NCBI GenBank assembly: GCA_947568835.1
Contig: OX387609.1
Coordinates: 7,021,660 to 7,085,659, forward strand
DNA length: 64,000 nucleotides
Reading direction: 5' to 3'
DNA from: Protonemura montana
Taxonomy: Eukaryota > Arthropoda > Insecta > Plecoptera > Nemouridae
Shown: piece after piece, positions 15,484 through 26,700 of the stretch
Position numbering within the stretch: position 1 is the stretch's first letter
Layout of the letters: every line of letters starts with the position of its first letter
The notes under the pieces: model-generated
What the model was told of the DNA's origin: nothing
What the model saw: the letters and a program-made list of their open reading frames with translations, nothing else
Databases searched by the model: none
Position numbers and translations under genes: made by a program

Positions 15484-16413
15484 CTGGGAAAAGAGAGGGT
15501 TATTAGGATTAACATCCAAGTTTCGATAATGAAAGATCCGGAATAGTTGAAAAATATCAACATGTGGCACAATCTCAGTTCTCGGAACAGCCACGTGGGT
15601 GCGAAATGATCATCCTCATATCTGCTGACAGTAGGGAGCCATTTTGTAGAACAAAGAAATTGCCGTCTGGCTGATTCAGAATGGAAAATTATTGATGAAT
15701 CATCAATTAATGGGAATTGCTTTTTAAACTGCCGACTGAACACAAATTAAGCATACGGTCGAGAAAAATCGAGTTCGCGAGCTGTTGACTGGAATTGTGC
15801 AACTCCGTGAGATGACGTTGCATTGAACTTGATTGGTATTGATCACCCGGCTGGAGAGCAATACCCCAGCCACCTCGAGGTCATTGCAGAGATTTGGCCA
15901 AAGTTACCCTCACACAAATTTAAATGCCAGGCGAAAAACATATTGCATATCTTTTATCCTGAGCTCACAGGAATGATTAAGCTACAATAAACGCGTTGCC
16001 GTTAGATAGGATTCGTCAAACTGTATGAAAGCGACGGCATGTGGCGAGAGTTGCACAATAAGGTAGCCGATTACAACAATTACCGTCACTTCTGTATAAG
16101 AACGGTTAATTAAATACGTGGAATGTGAGAAAAAATGTTAAAAAGTATTAAGATCAATAGAAGCTTACAGATTTTACAAATACAAGAGAAAATGTTCAGT
16201 CTGGCATGCTTACGGCAACCGGCATTGGGTGGAACGCGAAGTGAAGTTATTTCATTTCTACTAGACAAATTAATATGTGCATTTAAAAAATAGGTAGCTA
16301 GAAATATATAACAATAATCATAGAAAAGATTGCAATAATACCTAGCCTTCGATGCACTGAGTAAACAGCCGAAATTAATAGATGCAAATCAAACTAAACT
16401 CAGAGCTACTCAC

Positions 16414-16480
16414 CTCCAGATGCCACGACAGAAAGAGATCGACAGACAGGCGCAGAGTTCGCTCTTGCATTCACCGCCTA
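16414..16480 (-). promoter_or_regulatory. eEF1A: Candidate eEF1A first noncoding exon and promoter
   Basis: On the minus strand the sequence CATCTGGAG is followed by the strong donor GTGAGTAG at 16413-16406. Just upstream is a pyrimidine run CTCTTTC (16437-16431), like the 5' TOP start of eEF1A and ribosomal-protein mRNAs. The exact start site is not determined; TSS data would settle it. No convincing TATA box is seen. The divergent mRpS14 gene begins about 330 bp to the right. Confidence 0.5.
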
Positions 16481-16766
16481 TTTGAAGGGGGGGTCGAGCA
16501 TGAACAAAATTGGGTAAATCCACAGAAATCGTTTTCAAAGTGAACAAATACTAACAACTATAGATTAATAACATGATTGAAAAAAATATTTTCTATTGTT
16601 TAATAATAAATCTAATAATAAACATTTACTTAATAGTTTTCGAGAAATATTTTATTGTATATTAAGTCATGGGTGTGTATGCTAAAAGAAACAGCCGCCC
16701 AAGCCCCCATGGAGGTGAACGAGAATTTACTTATTGGAAGTTGGCTAACCTGTAAGGGTATGAAAA

Positions 16767-17297
16767 ATGGCCTCCCTCATGAGTGGGATATCTTCGACTT
16801 TATCAAAAATTTTTCGGAAATGCCCAGAATTATCTGGATTTCGGGTAAGTTCCACCCGGAAAATCGTCTTCAATTTTTTTTTTTAATTGAAAAATGTGAC
16901 GCTCTATCTTACCTGTTTTACCTATTTTATTTTAATAGCGTGTAGTTGACACTAACCTCATTTTCATTGACAGCTTCAGCAAGTTCGGACCAAATATGCT
17001 GATTGGAGGATGATAAAAGATGTAAAAAGAAGAAAGATGGTCCAGGAATATGCAGTCGAACGACTTCGAATCAATTCGCTTCGCAAGAACGACATCCTGC
17101 CCCAGGAACTTCGAGAAGTTGCCGACAAAGAGATCGCTGCACTTCCGAGAGATTCTTGTCTAGTTCGAGTTAGAAATCGATGTGCTCTTACCTCAAGACC
17201 AAGAGGTGTAGTTCACAGGTGGCGACTCAGCCGTATCGTGTGGAGACATCTAGCCGATTACAACAAACTCTCTGGTGTACAAAGGGCTATGTGGTAG
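16767..17297 (+). CDS. mRpS14: Mitochondrial small-subunit ribosomal protein S14 (uS14m)
   Basis: This is a component of the mitochondrial 28S ribosomal subunit. Exon 1 is 16767-16844 and exon 2 is 16974-17297. The donor GTAAGT at 16845 and the CAG acceptor at 16971-16973 join in phase 0, giving 133 residues. Exon 1 codes for a short basic, Ser-rich leader starting [14 protein letters not shown], as expected for mitochondrial import; the start codon has the context AAAATGG. Exon 2 carries the family core: [44 protein letters not shown] and [13 protein letters not shown]. Upstream ATGs in other frames exist at 16669 and 16710, but the splice and family match favour 16767. It is divergent from eEF1A and may share its upstream region. 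Confidence 0.95.
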
Positions 17298-17336
17298 AGC
17301 TGAACAAAATTATGTTTTCTTAGTTTATGTGTTATT

Positions 17337-17342
17337 AATAAA
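17337..17342 (+). terminator. mRpS14: mRpS14 polyadenylation signal
   Basis: AATAAA lies 39 nt after the stop codon, the only perfect hexamer close to the gene end. Confidence 0.6.
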
Positions 17343-18587
17343 ATGAAAAAATATGCCTGTATTAATGGTTTCAATCATTCTAATGCTTATTATTTATTGC
17401 CATCTTGTGTATATAAGCAACCTTCACACCTTTTTTCCTTCAATACCGGCTCTTTGAAACTTGCTCTTTGACAATTTTCCGAAAAAAGTGCCCTTCCCTC
17501 TACCAATTGTGCATTTTAGAGGAAAACCCAGGCATTCACTATGTGTTTATTAATTTTTTTAACCAGATTATTATTTACTTGCACCACACCTGCATTGATA
17601 TTTATTTTTGGAATTCTTGGTTAAAAAACCAGATAATTTGTGTGGGAAAGGAAAATGGAGGAAAGGTCTTACTAGAAACTAGTGTGGCATTGCGCAAAGC
17701 ACTTAATTTTTGTTGCGGTGATGAAGGTAAAGGGGAAGGAGCCGAACATACTGTGTAAGATATTGGGACTGCGTGGTGCACTGGTAGAGAATTTTCTATA
17801 ATTTCATGGAATTTTCAAGTTTTGGCGAGTTACCTTTGTCATTGTAAAAAAGATTAGCAGAAATAAGTTGAGATACGATTTTACATGTATATAAGAAGTC
17901 GATAACAAAAAAAACTGGCAATAATGTTAAATTCTCCAAAATTCTAGAAATTTCTCAACCAGCTCACCACCTACTCCCTCTCGTTCATTTTCCACTGCAG
18001 CATATATCCAGCACCATATTCACTTTTGTTCATGGATTTCTGTACATGGGTGGAACGGTAACCATTTAGCAATACCATCCTTCAGGTTGTGAAGTCCCCC
18101 CCCCCCCCCCCCCCCATCAATTTCTTTCACACCAAAAATATTCCTTTTGGCATTCTGGACTAACCTTGGCAACCATTCCCCTGGCTCCCAAAGAAATTTC
18201 AATCCATCCTCTCATCATTTTTGTCCAAACCATACTTATTTTTTAACATAATTATGTGGTTTTTGATAAATTGCACTCTACACTTTCTTTTCCCATACCA
18301 ATTAACCAGCCTTATGGAACCTGAACCATGACAACATGATCACATCAGCCCATCTAGCAACTTCTTAAAACATTCTTCACTTCGAGTGAATCAGTGCCAT
18401 ACCGACTGGGCGTCGAGCATTATTTGATCCCGTAACTTACTAATAAAATAGTTGCTGCTTATTCTATACTGATGCTCATGCCATACCCAATGCCGATTCT
18501 ATCCCATAAAACACAAAATTCAGCAACTCTCAAATGAAAGAACAGGGTTAAAAAAAATCAAACTATTTTAAAAACAAATCATCATTG
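17343..18587. other. Intergenic spacer between convergent mRpS14 and RpLP1
   Basis: No gene is recognised here. The only notable feature is a run of 20 C at 18096-18115. The frame at 17468-17758 (96 codons) resembles nothing known and is probably chance. Confidence 0.6.
18096..18115 (+). repeat. Poly-C tract (20 C)
   Basis: An uninterrupted run of 20 cytosines in AT-rich DNA. A similar run of 19 lies at 50346-50364. Length errors in sequencing are likely here. Confidence 0.9.
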
Positions 18588-18593
18588 TTTATT
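18588..18593 (-). terminator. RpLP1: RpLP1 polyadenylation signal
   Basis: AATAAA on the minus strand, about 45 nt after the RpLP1 stop codon, a normal distance for a short ribosomal-protein mRNA. Confidence 0.6.
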
Positions 18594-18637
18594 TATCGTT
18601 TCCACAACACGCACACCATGTACAAAAGTTAGAGGAA

Positions 18638-20354
18638 TTAGTCGAACAGCCCGAAACCCATGTCGTCATCGGAGCCACCCTCGTCAGACTCCTCCTTCTT
18701 CTCTTCCTTCTTGGCGGCGGCAGGTGCGGCAGCTCCAGCGGCGGCAGGGGCAGCGGCTCCAGCAGCAGGGGCGGCTCCCACTCCTGAGCCAACGTTGGTG
18801 ATCAGGTCCTTGACGCTGACGCCTTCCAGCGCCTTGGCGAAGAGACCCGGCCAGTACGGCTCGACGTCCACGCCGGCGGCCTTCAGGATCGTCTGGATCT
18901 TCTCACCCTGCGGGAAGAAAAGGAACAACGGTTTTATACGGGTATTTTAGAAATACATTTTTTTATCGCATTGTACCAGAGAGAGCAAAATCCTGTAGTG
19001 AGTACTGTGACAAGAACCTAGAGAAGCATATCAACATGTTTTGAACGTCTGGGACCAAGCAACTACTGGTCTGGTGGAATAAAAGATGAACTTAAGGCAA
19101 TTCAAACTCAGGGCCCATGCAGAGCACTTAATTGATGCAGGTATCTATGTTAAACAGGTGAACTCAATTGTCACAAGCTTTGGTTCATCCATACGCTCCG
19201 ACCTACCCAAATCTTTGAACAGTGACGGAATAAAGATGATAATCATATAAAGTAGAGCAAATGCTATGCATGAGAAGTGTGGCATAGGAAGATTACTAGC
19301 ACCACCCACCACTTACGACTAGCACTTGCCAGAGAAGTTGGCTAATGTAAAAAAAGAAGAACTAGCATAAATGACTCGATTATTAAAACTGTGGTAAATA
19401 TATGTCATCAACATGAAATCCCTGTTAAATAAGAAAATGGCCAAAAATCACAAAAAAAGAGAAATGTTAGCAAAATGCTAACAGATAACTCGGACTTTAA
19501 GATCTTTAATTTTCAGGCATGGTATATCTCAATCCAACATCCTAAAAAAGTTTGGTTAAGTGTTGAAAGGTACAAATGAGGTACACCAAGGCATTGAATT
19601 TTGATTCAATAAAATCAAGGAAACCAAAAACAAGCAATGTCAATTAGGGTGCTAGCAGACAGTAAAATTGCATTTCATTAGTTACGTCTATCCAAAAATT
19701 AACGTCATCTCAGATAGAAAGTTTTTAGCAGACCAGCAACTACTATGCTAGCAAAAAGGTTCACCAGTTCTGGTGTCGCATATTAATATTCTGGTGAACA
19801 CCCACAAATACATGGTAACGATAACATCCCCACAGATTTAAAAAAGGAGCCTTAAGTACAAATTTCATTCATATCCAATGAGCTGTTACATCCCTCCCCA
19901 ATATGGTCCCCGAGTTTATTTGGTTTGCTAATCTAGTGCCAGTCACAAAATGCCTCAGAAATTGCAGTTACCTACAGCATACCAGTCATTGTAAATCTGC
20001 TACAAGGGTGGTGGACTTCTTCTCAGCTAAAATTGACTCGGTCTAACAAAAAGGATTTTAGAATAGCAAGTATACTCTTTTTGAAGCTTGTACCAATCTC
20101 TGCAACTAGCCGAGTTATTGGAAAGTACTGTAGTACCATAGTTAAATGCTTCTTTGAAACGAAAGCGTGTTACTGAAATCTAGAGATTTACTGTAGGAGT
20201 GTTGTTCCATTTAGGCTCAAAACCCATGTGGAAGCCATCATGGCAGACTGCAGAGCGATGTCCAAATGCAAGCAAAACTTACGGTGACCGCAACGTCGTC
20301 ATCGGCAAGGATCAGCGCGGAATAAACGCAAGCGAGCTCAGCCTTGGTCGACAT
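18638..20354 (-). CDS. RpLP1: 60S acidic ribosomal protein P1
   Basis: RpLP1 is a stalk protein of the large cytosolic ribosomal subunit that recruits translation GTPases such as the neighbouring eEF1A. Exon 1 is 20283-20354 and exon 2 is 18638-18907, joined in phase 0 across a 1375-bp intron to give 113 residues, the usual size. The N-terminus [20 protein letters not shown] and the following [20 protein letters not shown] form the helical dimerisation domain. A hinge rich in Ala, Gly and Pro follows, then an acidic [11 protein letters not shown] stretch. It ends in the P-protein tail [10 protein letters not shown], which binds translation factors. The intron holds no snoRNA that I could recognise. 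The start lies 390 bp from the divergent zinc-finger gene. Confidence 0.98.
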
Positions 20355-20744
20355 TTTAAGATATTTGTTTTATTATCTTCTTGGATGTCAAGAAATATGG
20401 ATGCAAGTTGCCGATTAGGCCTTAGCTCTTTCGAGAACAAGCAAAATTCACAATGACAACTTCAGGAAGACGATATGCTGCCGCGCACTCCGATGACGTT
20501 ATTTCCGATTCCTCAATGCGCGAACTGAATGCGCACCATTTGACATGTATAGTGGGTTGCAAAAGTTAAGTCGTAAATCCAACATGGCCAATGAGTTTGT
20601 GTTGGGGTTCAAATTTAGGGGAAACCATTTATTTTAATTAGTTAGACATCAATTTAGTTAATTGGACGGTTTGGGGCCGGTGCATTTACTCATTCGAAAA
20701 ATGTTCACGATGCCAGGCAATTAAATGAAGTCGTTACGAACGTA
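20355..20744. promoter_or_regulatory. Shared upstream region of RpLP1 and the ZAD zinc-finger gene
   Basis: The two start codons point away from each other with 390 bp between them, so both promoters and 5' UTRs must lie here unless there are distant noncoding exons. On the minus strand TCTTCC in CGTCTTCCTGAAG (near 20470) could be the pyrimidine-rich start of RpLP1 mRNA. No TATA box is evident. Confidence 0.5.
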
Positions 20745-23700
20745 ATGGGGGATGTCAAACTATGCCGTCTTTGTGCAGTTAGTAAGGATAGTTTTGTCGA
20801 CATTTACGAAGAGGAAGGTGACAGATTGAAGTTAGAGAGCAAAATTAACCAGTGTTTACAAATCGAAGTGAGTTTCTTGTCCACAAATTCTAGCCATATC
20901 ACATATGCCACCCACCCACTTACGTTCCTTTTAACAGACTTAACCCTTTAAACTTTGGGGTCACTCCCTCATTCAGGGACACTAAATAACAAACGAAATG
21001 TTACTGTAATTTCAATTATTTTATTTACTATTTAAAGATCAATTTGTTTAACCCACAGTTGCCAAATCAGTTGCCAGTTTAGCTTGCTAATTTTTTAGTT
21101 CTACGACAAAAAGGTTAGGAACACAATTCAGTGTGTTAACATTCCTTAGATTATTTTAAAATTTGTATTAATTCTTACAGTTGTTAAAGACTGACGAATT
21201 GCCAAAGTCAGTTTGCCGTGATTGCTGTGCTAAGCTCGGCAATTTTTTCGATTTCTGCGAGGCAAGCAATCAAGCTCAGCTGACATTGCATATGATATTT
21301 GCTACACCGCCAAAAGCCGAAATGGAAGAAGTTGATGAGGAACTTGAGATTGACACTGAACTAGATGAGGAATATGAGTCGGGAACTTCTGTAGAAGATG
21401 AAGAAGATGTTGAAGAGGAGGAAGAAGAGGAAGAAGAAAATGTAAACAACTTAAATCAATAATGACATTCACAATAGATTTTTTTGATTTTCTTTATTAA
21501 TAACAACTATAGTGTTATTTTTTATGTTTATAACATAATCATATGTTTATTTTTTAGAACATCTTGGGTGTTCTGAACCCAGATCCACCAGAATATGTAG
21601 AGTGTGTCTTATCAGATAACCAAGCAAACAGTAAGTTTTTTTTAACTGTAATATAAAGATTCCAACTAGCAAGACATCTCAAAATCAATTTATTTGAAAA
21701 AGAATACAAACGTCACAGCTCAGTTCAAAATTGATTGGGTTTGGGTATGCTGTCTAAAGGTACTAATAAGATATCAATTTTAATCAGAGACGGATGCTGG
21801 GCCTTCAATGTCGAAACGAAAGTGTCGAGTTCCAATGCGCCTTGCTCCAGACAAGACAGACGAGCCCCCACAGACGGATGAGTTGGAAAAGCCACTGAGA
21901 AAACCTAAGGTTGACCCTGCTGTAGCGAACAGGGCGGTGGCAGCAACCAGTCGCGAAGATTCATCGCCGAGGAAACGAAGAGATGGATGGGATAAATACC
22001 CATGGCTCTGTACTGATTGTGATGAAGTAAGATATTTATTCTCATATCGACTTCTGGAATGGATATTTTTTCTTATCTGTTCGGTTTTAAAGTTAGGTAC
22101 CAACGTTACCCCATCCCTTCAAGCGAGTGAGCAATTCCTTTAATGAATAAGTGGCTACATCAAAGAGGTTTCTGGTAGGAGCACAATTCGTAATCTATTT
22201 GTAACTTATATCCAGACTTTTGGCATACTTCTTGCCGACGGTTTGGTACATCTTTACAATCTATTTCACATCAGTGCTGATAGTGATGATGATCTGTCAG
22301 CAGCTTGGCTATTGGCATCAAAATTGTTTCACATGTATTGAAAAACAAAATAAAAAATACAGATTTTTGTTGTCTAATCTGCCAGATTTCTTAAAAAAAA
22401 ACTTTAAATGTTATGAAGCTGGCCAGTCTTGCCTGACATTTCATATCATGGGTTTTTATTATTGCTTTCCTTCAAATTCTGCTGTAAACTTCTTCTATAT
22501 TCGCCTAGAATTCTCTTCATTTAATTCATTTTTTCTCCACGTTGTTATAAATGACGTTTCTTTTTTCCAAATCGTTCTCAACCAATCCACTTAATTTCTC
22601 TCTTGGTCTCTCCACCCTCCTTTGACTCACATCAAATCAATAAAAAAATCAATGCACATCGCGCACGGCTATTGTTACAATGCACATGTATCAATCCATG
22701 GAAGAATACCCGATTGGGTACACATTTTTCAGCAATTATCAGTGTTCCTAATAATAAAATACTTAAACCACTGCAAATAAGATTCTAAAATGGTGTACGT
22801 TGTCTTGCCCCAGGAAATGCCGAGCATGCAAGCATTGCGCGGACACCACAGCACGGTTCACAACCAGCCGGCGCGATTCATGTGCGCCGAGTGCTCAATG
22901 GTGTACAACAAGTACTACGGCTTCGTGAGCCACGTACGAAGGCATCGCAACCACATGAAGTTCTGGTGAGAATCGAAAACGTTGACTATATTGGTGTTGT
23001 CAATTTTAGGCTGTCGAGGCTTGTTTCAATTTCATTGGAAAGATTATTTTTAAGCTTTCTAAGTTATTTTTATTGATCTGCTAAAGTTCAACTAACATAC
23101 TTTAAGTTAAAAGAAAAATAACGACTTGCTCACACAGCAAACGTAAAATGAAAACACAAAATCGGCTATTCACATCAAAATTTTGTAAAACACTGCCAGC
23201 CGATAGAAATCTTTGTGAGAGGCACCAACATGAATTAAAAAGCAGGACATGACGTTGTAAGCCTTACATGTCATCGAAACACATATCAAATTTTGCCTAT
23301 CTAATTTGAACCCAAGATGGACTGTCTGTGTAAGTCTATACATGGCTATTGCGACATTTCAGCTGCGAGGAGTGCGGCAAGTGCTTCTCGAACAAGAAGG
23401 TGCTCGAGTCTCATCGCGGTACGCATTCGGACGCGCGGCCGTATGTCTGCGCCGAGTGCGGCAAGTCGTTCCGCCAGCAGAGTGCGCTGTATGTGCACAA
23501 TCGATCGCACCAACCAGACGACGTCAAGAACAAGTACCCTTGCGACCAGTGCGACAAGCGGTACGTTGCTAGTTTATTTGGGTTGTCGTTGAAAAACGGG
23601 GGTTTTTAGGTTCCTAAAATTGGGACCTGGTGTCTTATTACCTCGAAGGCTTCCTTAGTTACGATAGATAAACCACTGTATTAAAGTGCCTTAGATTCGG

Positions 23701-26700
23701 CTGCCAATTCAGTGCAACGTTCAACTCCAAAAATCGTATTGAATTTCAAAAATCTTTTCTAATGTCTTCCAGTTTCTCGACGAAGCCGAACCTTGTGACC
23801 CACAAACGCATACACACGGGCATACGTAACTACACTTGCGACCAGTGCGGGAAGAGTTTCATCCAGAAGGGAAACCTGGACGCGCATCTCATCACCCACT
23901 CTCATGAGAAGCCTCACCTGTGCCCCATCTGCAAGAAGGGGTGAGTTTTTAAGTGTAGCCTATCTTTGAACAGTAATGGAATCAGGGGAAAAAGCAGATG
24001 CGGTACTAGAAAACGACCAGAGATTGCCGGAAGCGTTCTGATATTTTGTAATTTAATCGCCTAATTCTTATGAAACGTACCATATTATTTTTGTTATTAT
24101 CTGAAGATCGATATTTTTTCATTAAACACAGCTACTGTATAATACGTAAGAGGAAAATTTGGTTCTAGGATAGGACCATATACTTTGTAAAGGCAGAAGA
24201 GGCTTAAGAAGCTTTTTAATTTGTCTCCTGAGTGTTCACATATTGAAACAAAGTAGGTACGAATCTAGAAAACAAAGCCAAACGAGCGGCGTGTGTCATT
24301 TGTTTTTAAAAATCAAAAACCTTAGAACATTAATATTTTCTGTTCAATAACAAAGATGTTGTGTTCCAAACAAAATTCAATTCAAAGCTAAGAATATATT
24401 TAAAAAAAATCAATTCTTTTTGATGCACCTGCAATTCAAAACAAAAACAATAATCAGCTTTTAAATCACGCCGGAACTAAATCGCAGAAATTAACAGTCT
24501 GCGTAGATGGTATCGATGGCGATAGTGGTCTTGAGCGACGTTCTCCAATTCATTTCAAATGGGTGTGTGAAGGCCGATACTTGTGAAGATCTTTGTTTAA
24601 AAAGTTAAAATGTCTTTATGAGACCTCTGGTGAAATTAACTTTAAAATACTGTAAAAATCTGATTTAAATTGCAAACACAATTTTCATTTTGTCTTTCTT
24701 AATTTTCCTTATTTCAATATCTTGACTGGTTGATGGAAGACCATAGATCAGATTTGTATATGTATAAATATTATTTAACTATTTTATAATTATTTTAAAC
24801 CTCGCCATTTTGAAAACGTTCAGACAATATAATTATTGAATCAGAATTATACGTGTAATGGTATTTTGACTCTTTGATTAGTTTCCTTCAACCAAATATT
24901 TCAAAGTGCAATATAAATTAAACAGTGCCATCGACTAGTTTTGAAGCTGCGATGTCGGGTTTATTTTAACATGCAATTTGTTTACTGTATTGATCTTGAG
25001 ACTTCAAATTATATCGATTTTAGTGGCTGTTATCTGACAGAACCCTCAAAAAAAACTTTTTAAAATGTAACCTAAGATTTTGTAAACCCATCTTTAGCAG
25101 GCTGATTCTTTCTTTTATGTGTGGCATAACATAATTGCTGAATAATAAGGCTAAGATACTTTTCTTGCTAAGAATTGGCGATTTAAATTAAAAAATACAT
25201 TGATTATTTTTGACAAAAACTATTTGAAATGGGTTTTGAATGCTAAGTGAAGAACAACTAAATTTAGAATGCATTTAGGATGCTTGAACTAGGAAATTTA
25301 AAAATTTTTTGCGGTTCTTTTGTTATCGGATAATTGTCAGGACTGCTCTTACCCTTGAAAAAGTAACAGGGACAAGTTACGAAACGTTGGGAAATTTAGT
25401 TGTTCTTCACTTTGAATTCAAACCCCAGTACAACTAGTTTTTAGACTAGTTTAGTTTTAGTAGACTAGTTTTTAGACCATGTGATAGTTTTTAGACTCAT
25501 GTCTACTTTATCTAAAACTAGTTAGATAAAGTAGACATGAGTCTAAAAACTATCACATGGATTATTTCTTGCTAACTTAAGAAATGAAAAGCTAGTCACC
25601 CTATAGACCTAATTTTGAGCACTCGTATTACAGTAACTTTCGGTGATAAATAATTATTAAATTATGTAACAAATAACTTGTTAGACATTCTTACTCTCAG
25701 TGGCATATTTTTTATTTTTTGGATCGTTCGATAACTTCCGTACCCTCCCTTTACTTTCCCAAACAAAATATTCGGCCTGCTTGGCCTGTTGAATTTGTTA
25801 CCTAATCTGGTATTTTCCAAATAACAAAATAATAGCATCTGAAATTGAGATATTGATATTGCAAGTCCTAGCTGAATCTAAATAAATATCAAATATACTT
25901 TTGCATCTATCTGCCATTACTGGTACCTACTTCAAGATACCATTCGAAAACGGCAAAATCAGAGTTAAGTAATTCATCTGCAGAAACATGTACCTACCAT
26001 ATCTGTGGGAAAACAAACTTCTATTAATAATTGGACAATAGTAACAGGAAATGACAACTAGGCTGCAGCAGAAAATGGTTGACATCAGCAGAGAAGATTA
26101 GTAGTGTTTTCAAAAATGACAGTTGGCCCGCATTTCATCCCAAAACTTCTGGTGGCACTTCTGCCAAAAAAGTATGTTCTCTTACTGAACATCGGAGTTG
26201 CTAGAGTGATTTATCGCCATTATTGGACTAGTCGCCATTGGACTAGTTTAAGTTGCTTTGATTGCTACGTGCCCATTAAAAAATTTGTCAGTTGCAATTT
26301 TGGCAATTTTCAATAAATAATACATTGTTTTAGCTTCGTATTTAACTTTTCAAATCGTTAGCAGCACACTCGTTTTCGTAGCAGGGATCACAAAAGCGTG
26401 GAATACCTGCATAAACATATCTGTGATGAAATAAAAATACACCGAGGGATTATTGTGAAATCAGAGTTAAATTGTAAATCCTTGCCACATTCAGAGTTTT
26501 TAATTAATTGAAACACTAATAATAAGAAATCTTAAATTGTTTTTTTTTTTTGTTTTTTTAATTGGTCATACAAGTAGAAAATGTCGAGAGACTTAATATT
26601 GACAAAAATGAAATTTTTTGTTTTCGTTGGGTTCTGTGATCTTATTTCAAACATTTGCAACATATTTTTCCAATTTCTATCTAGGAGACAATTTTTAATT

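Noticed and set aside
18908-20282. snoRNA in the RpLP1 intron
   Set aside because: Ribosomal-protein introns often host box C/D RNAs. The only candidate C box (TTGATGA near 19408 on the minus strand) has an off-consensus first base and no D box at a suitable distance.
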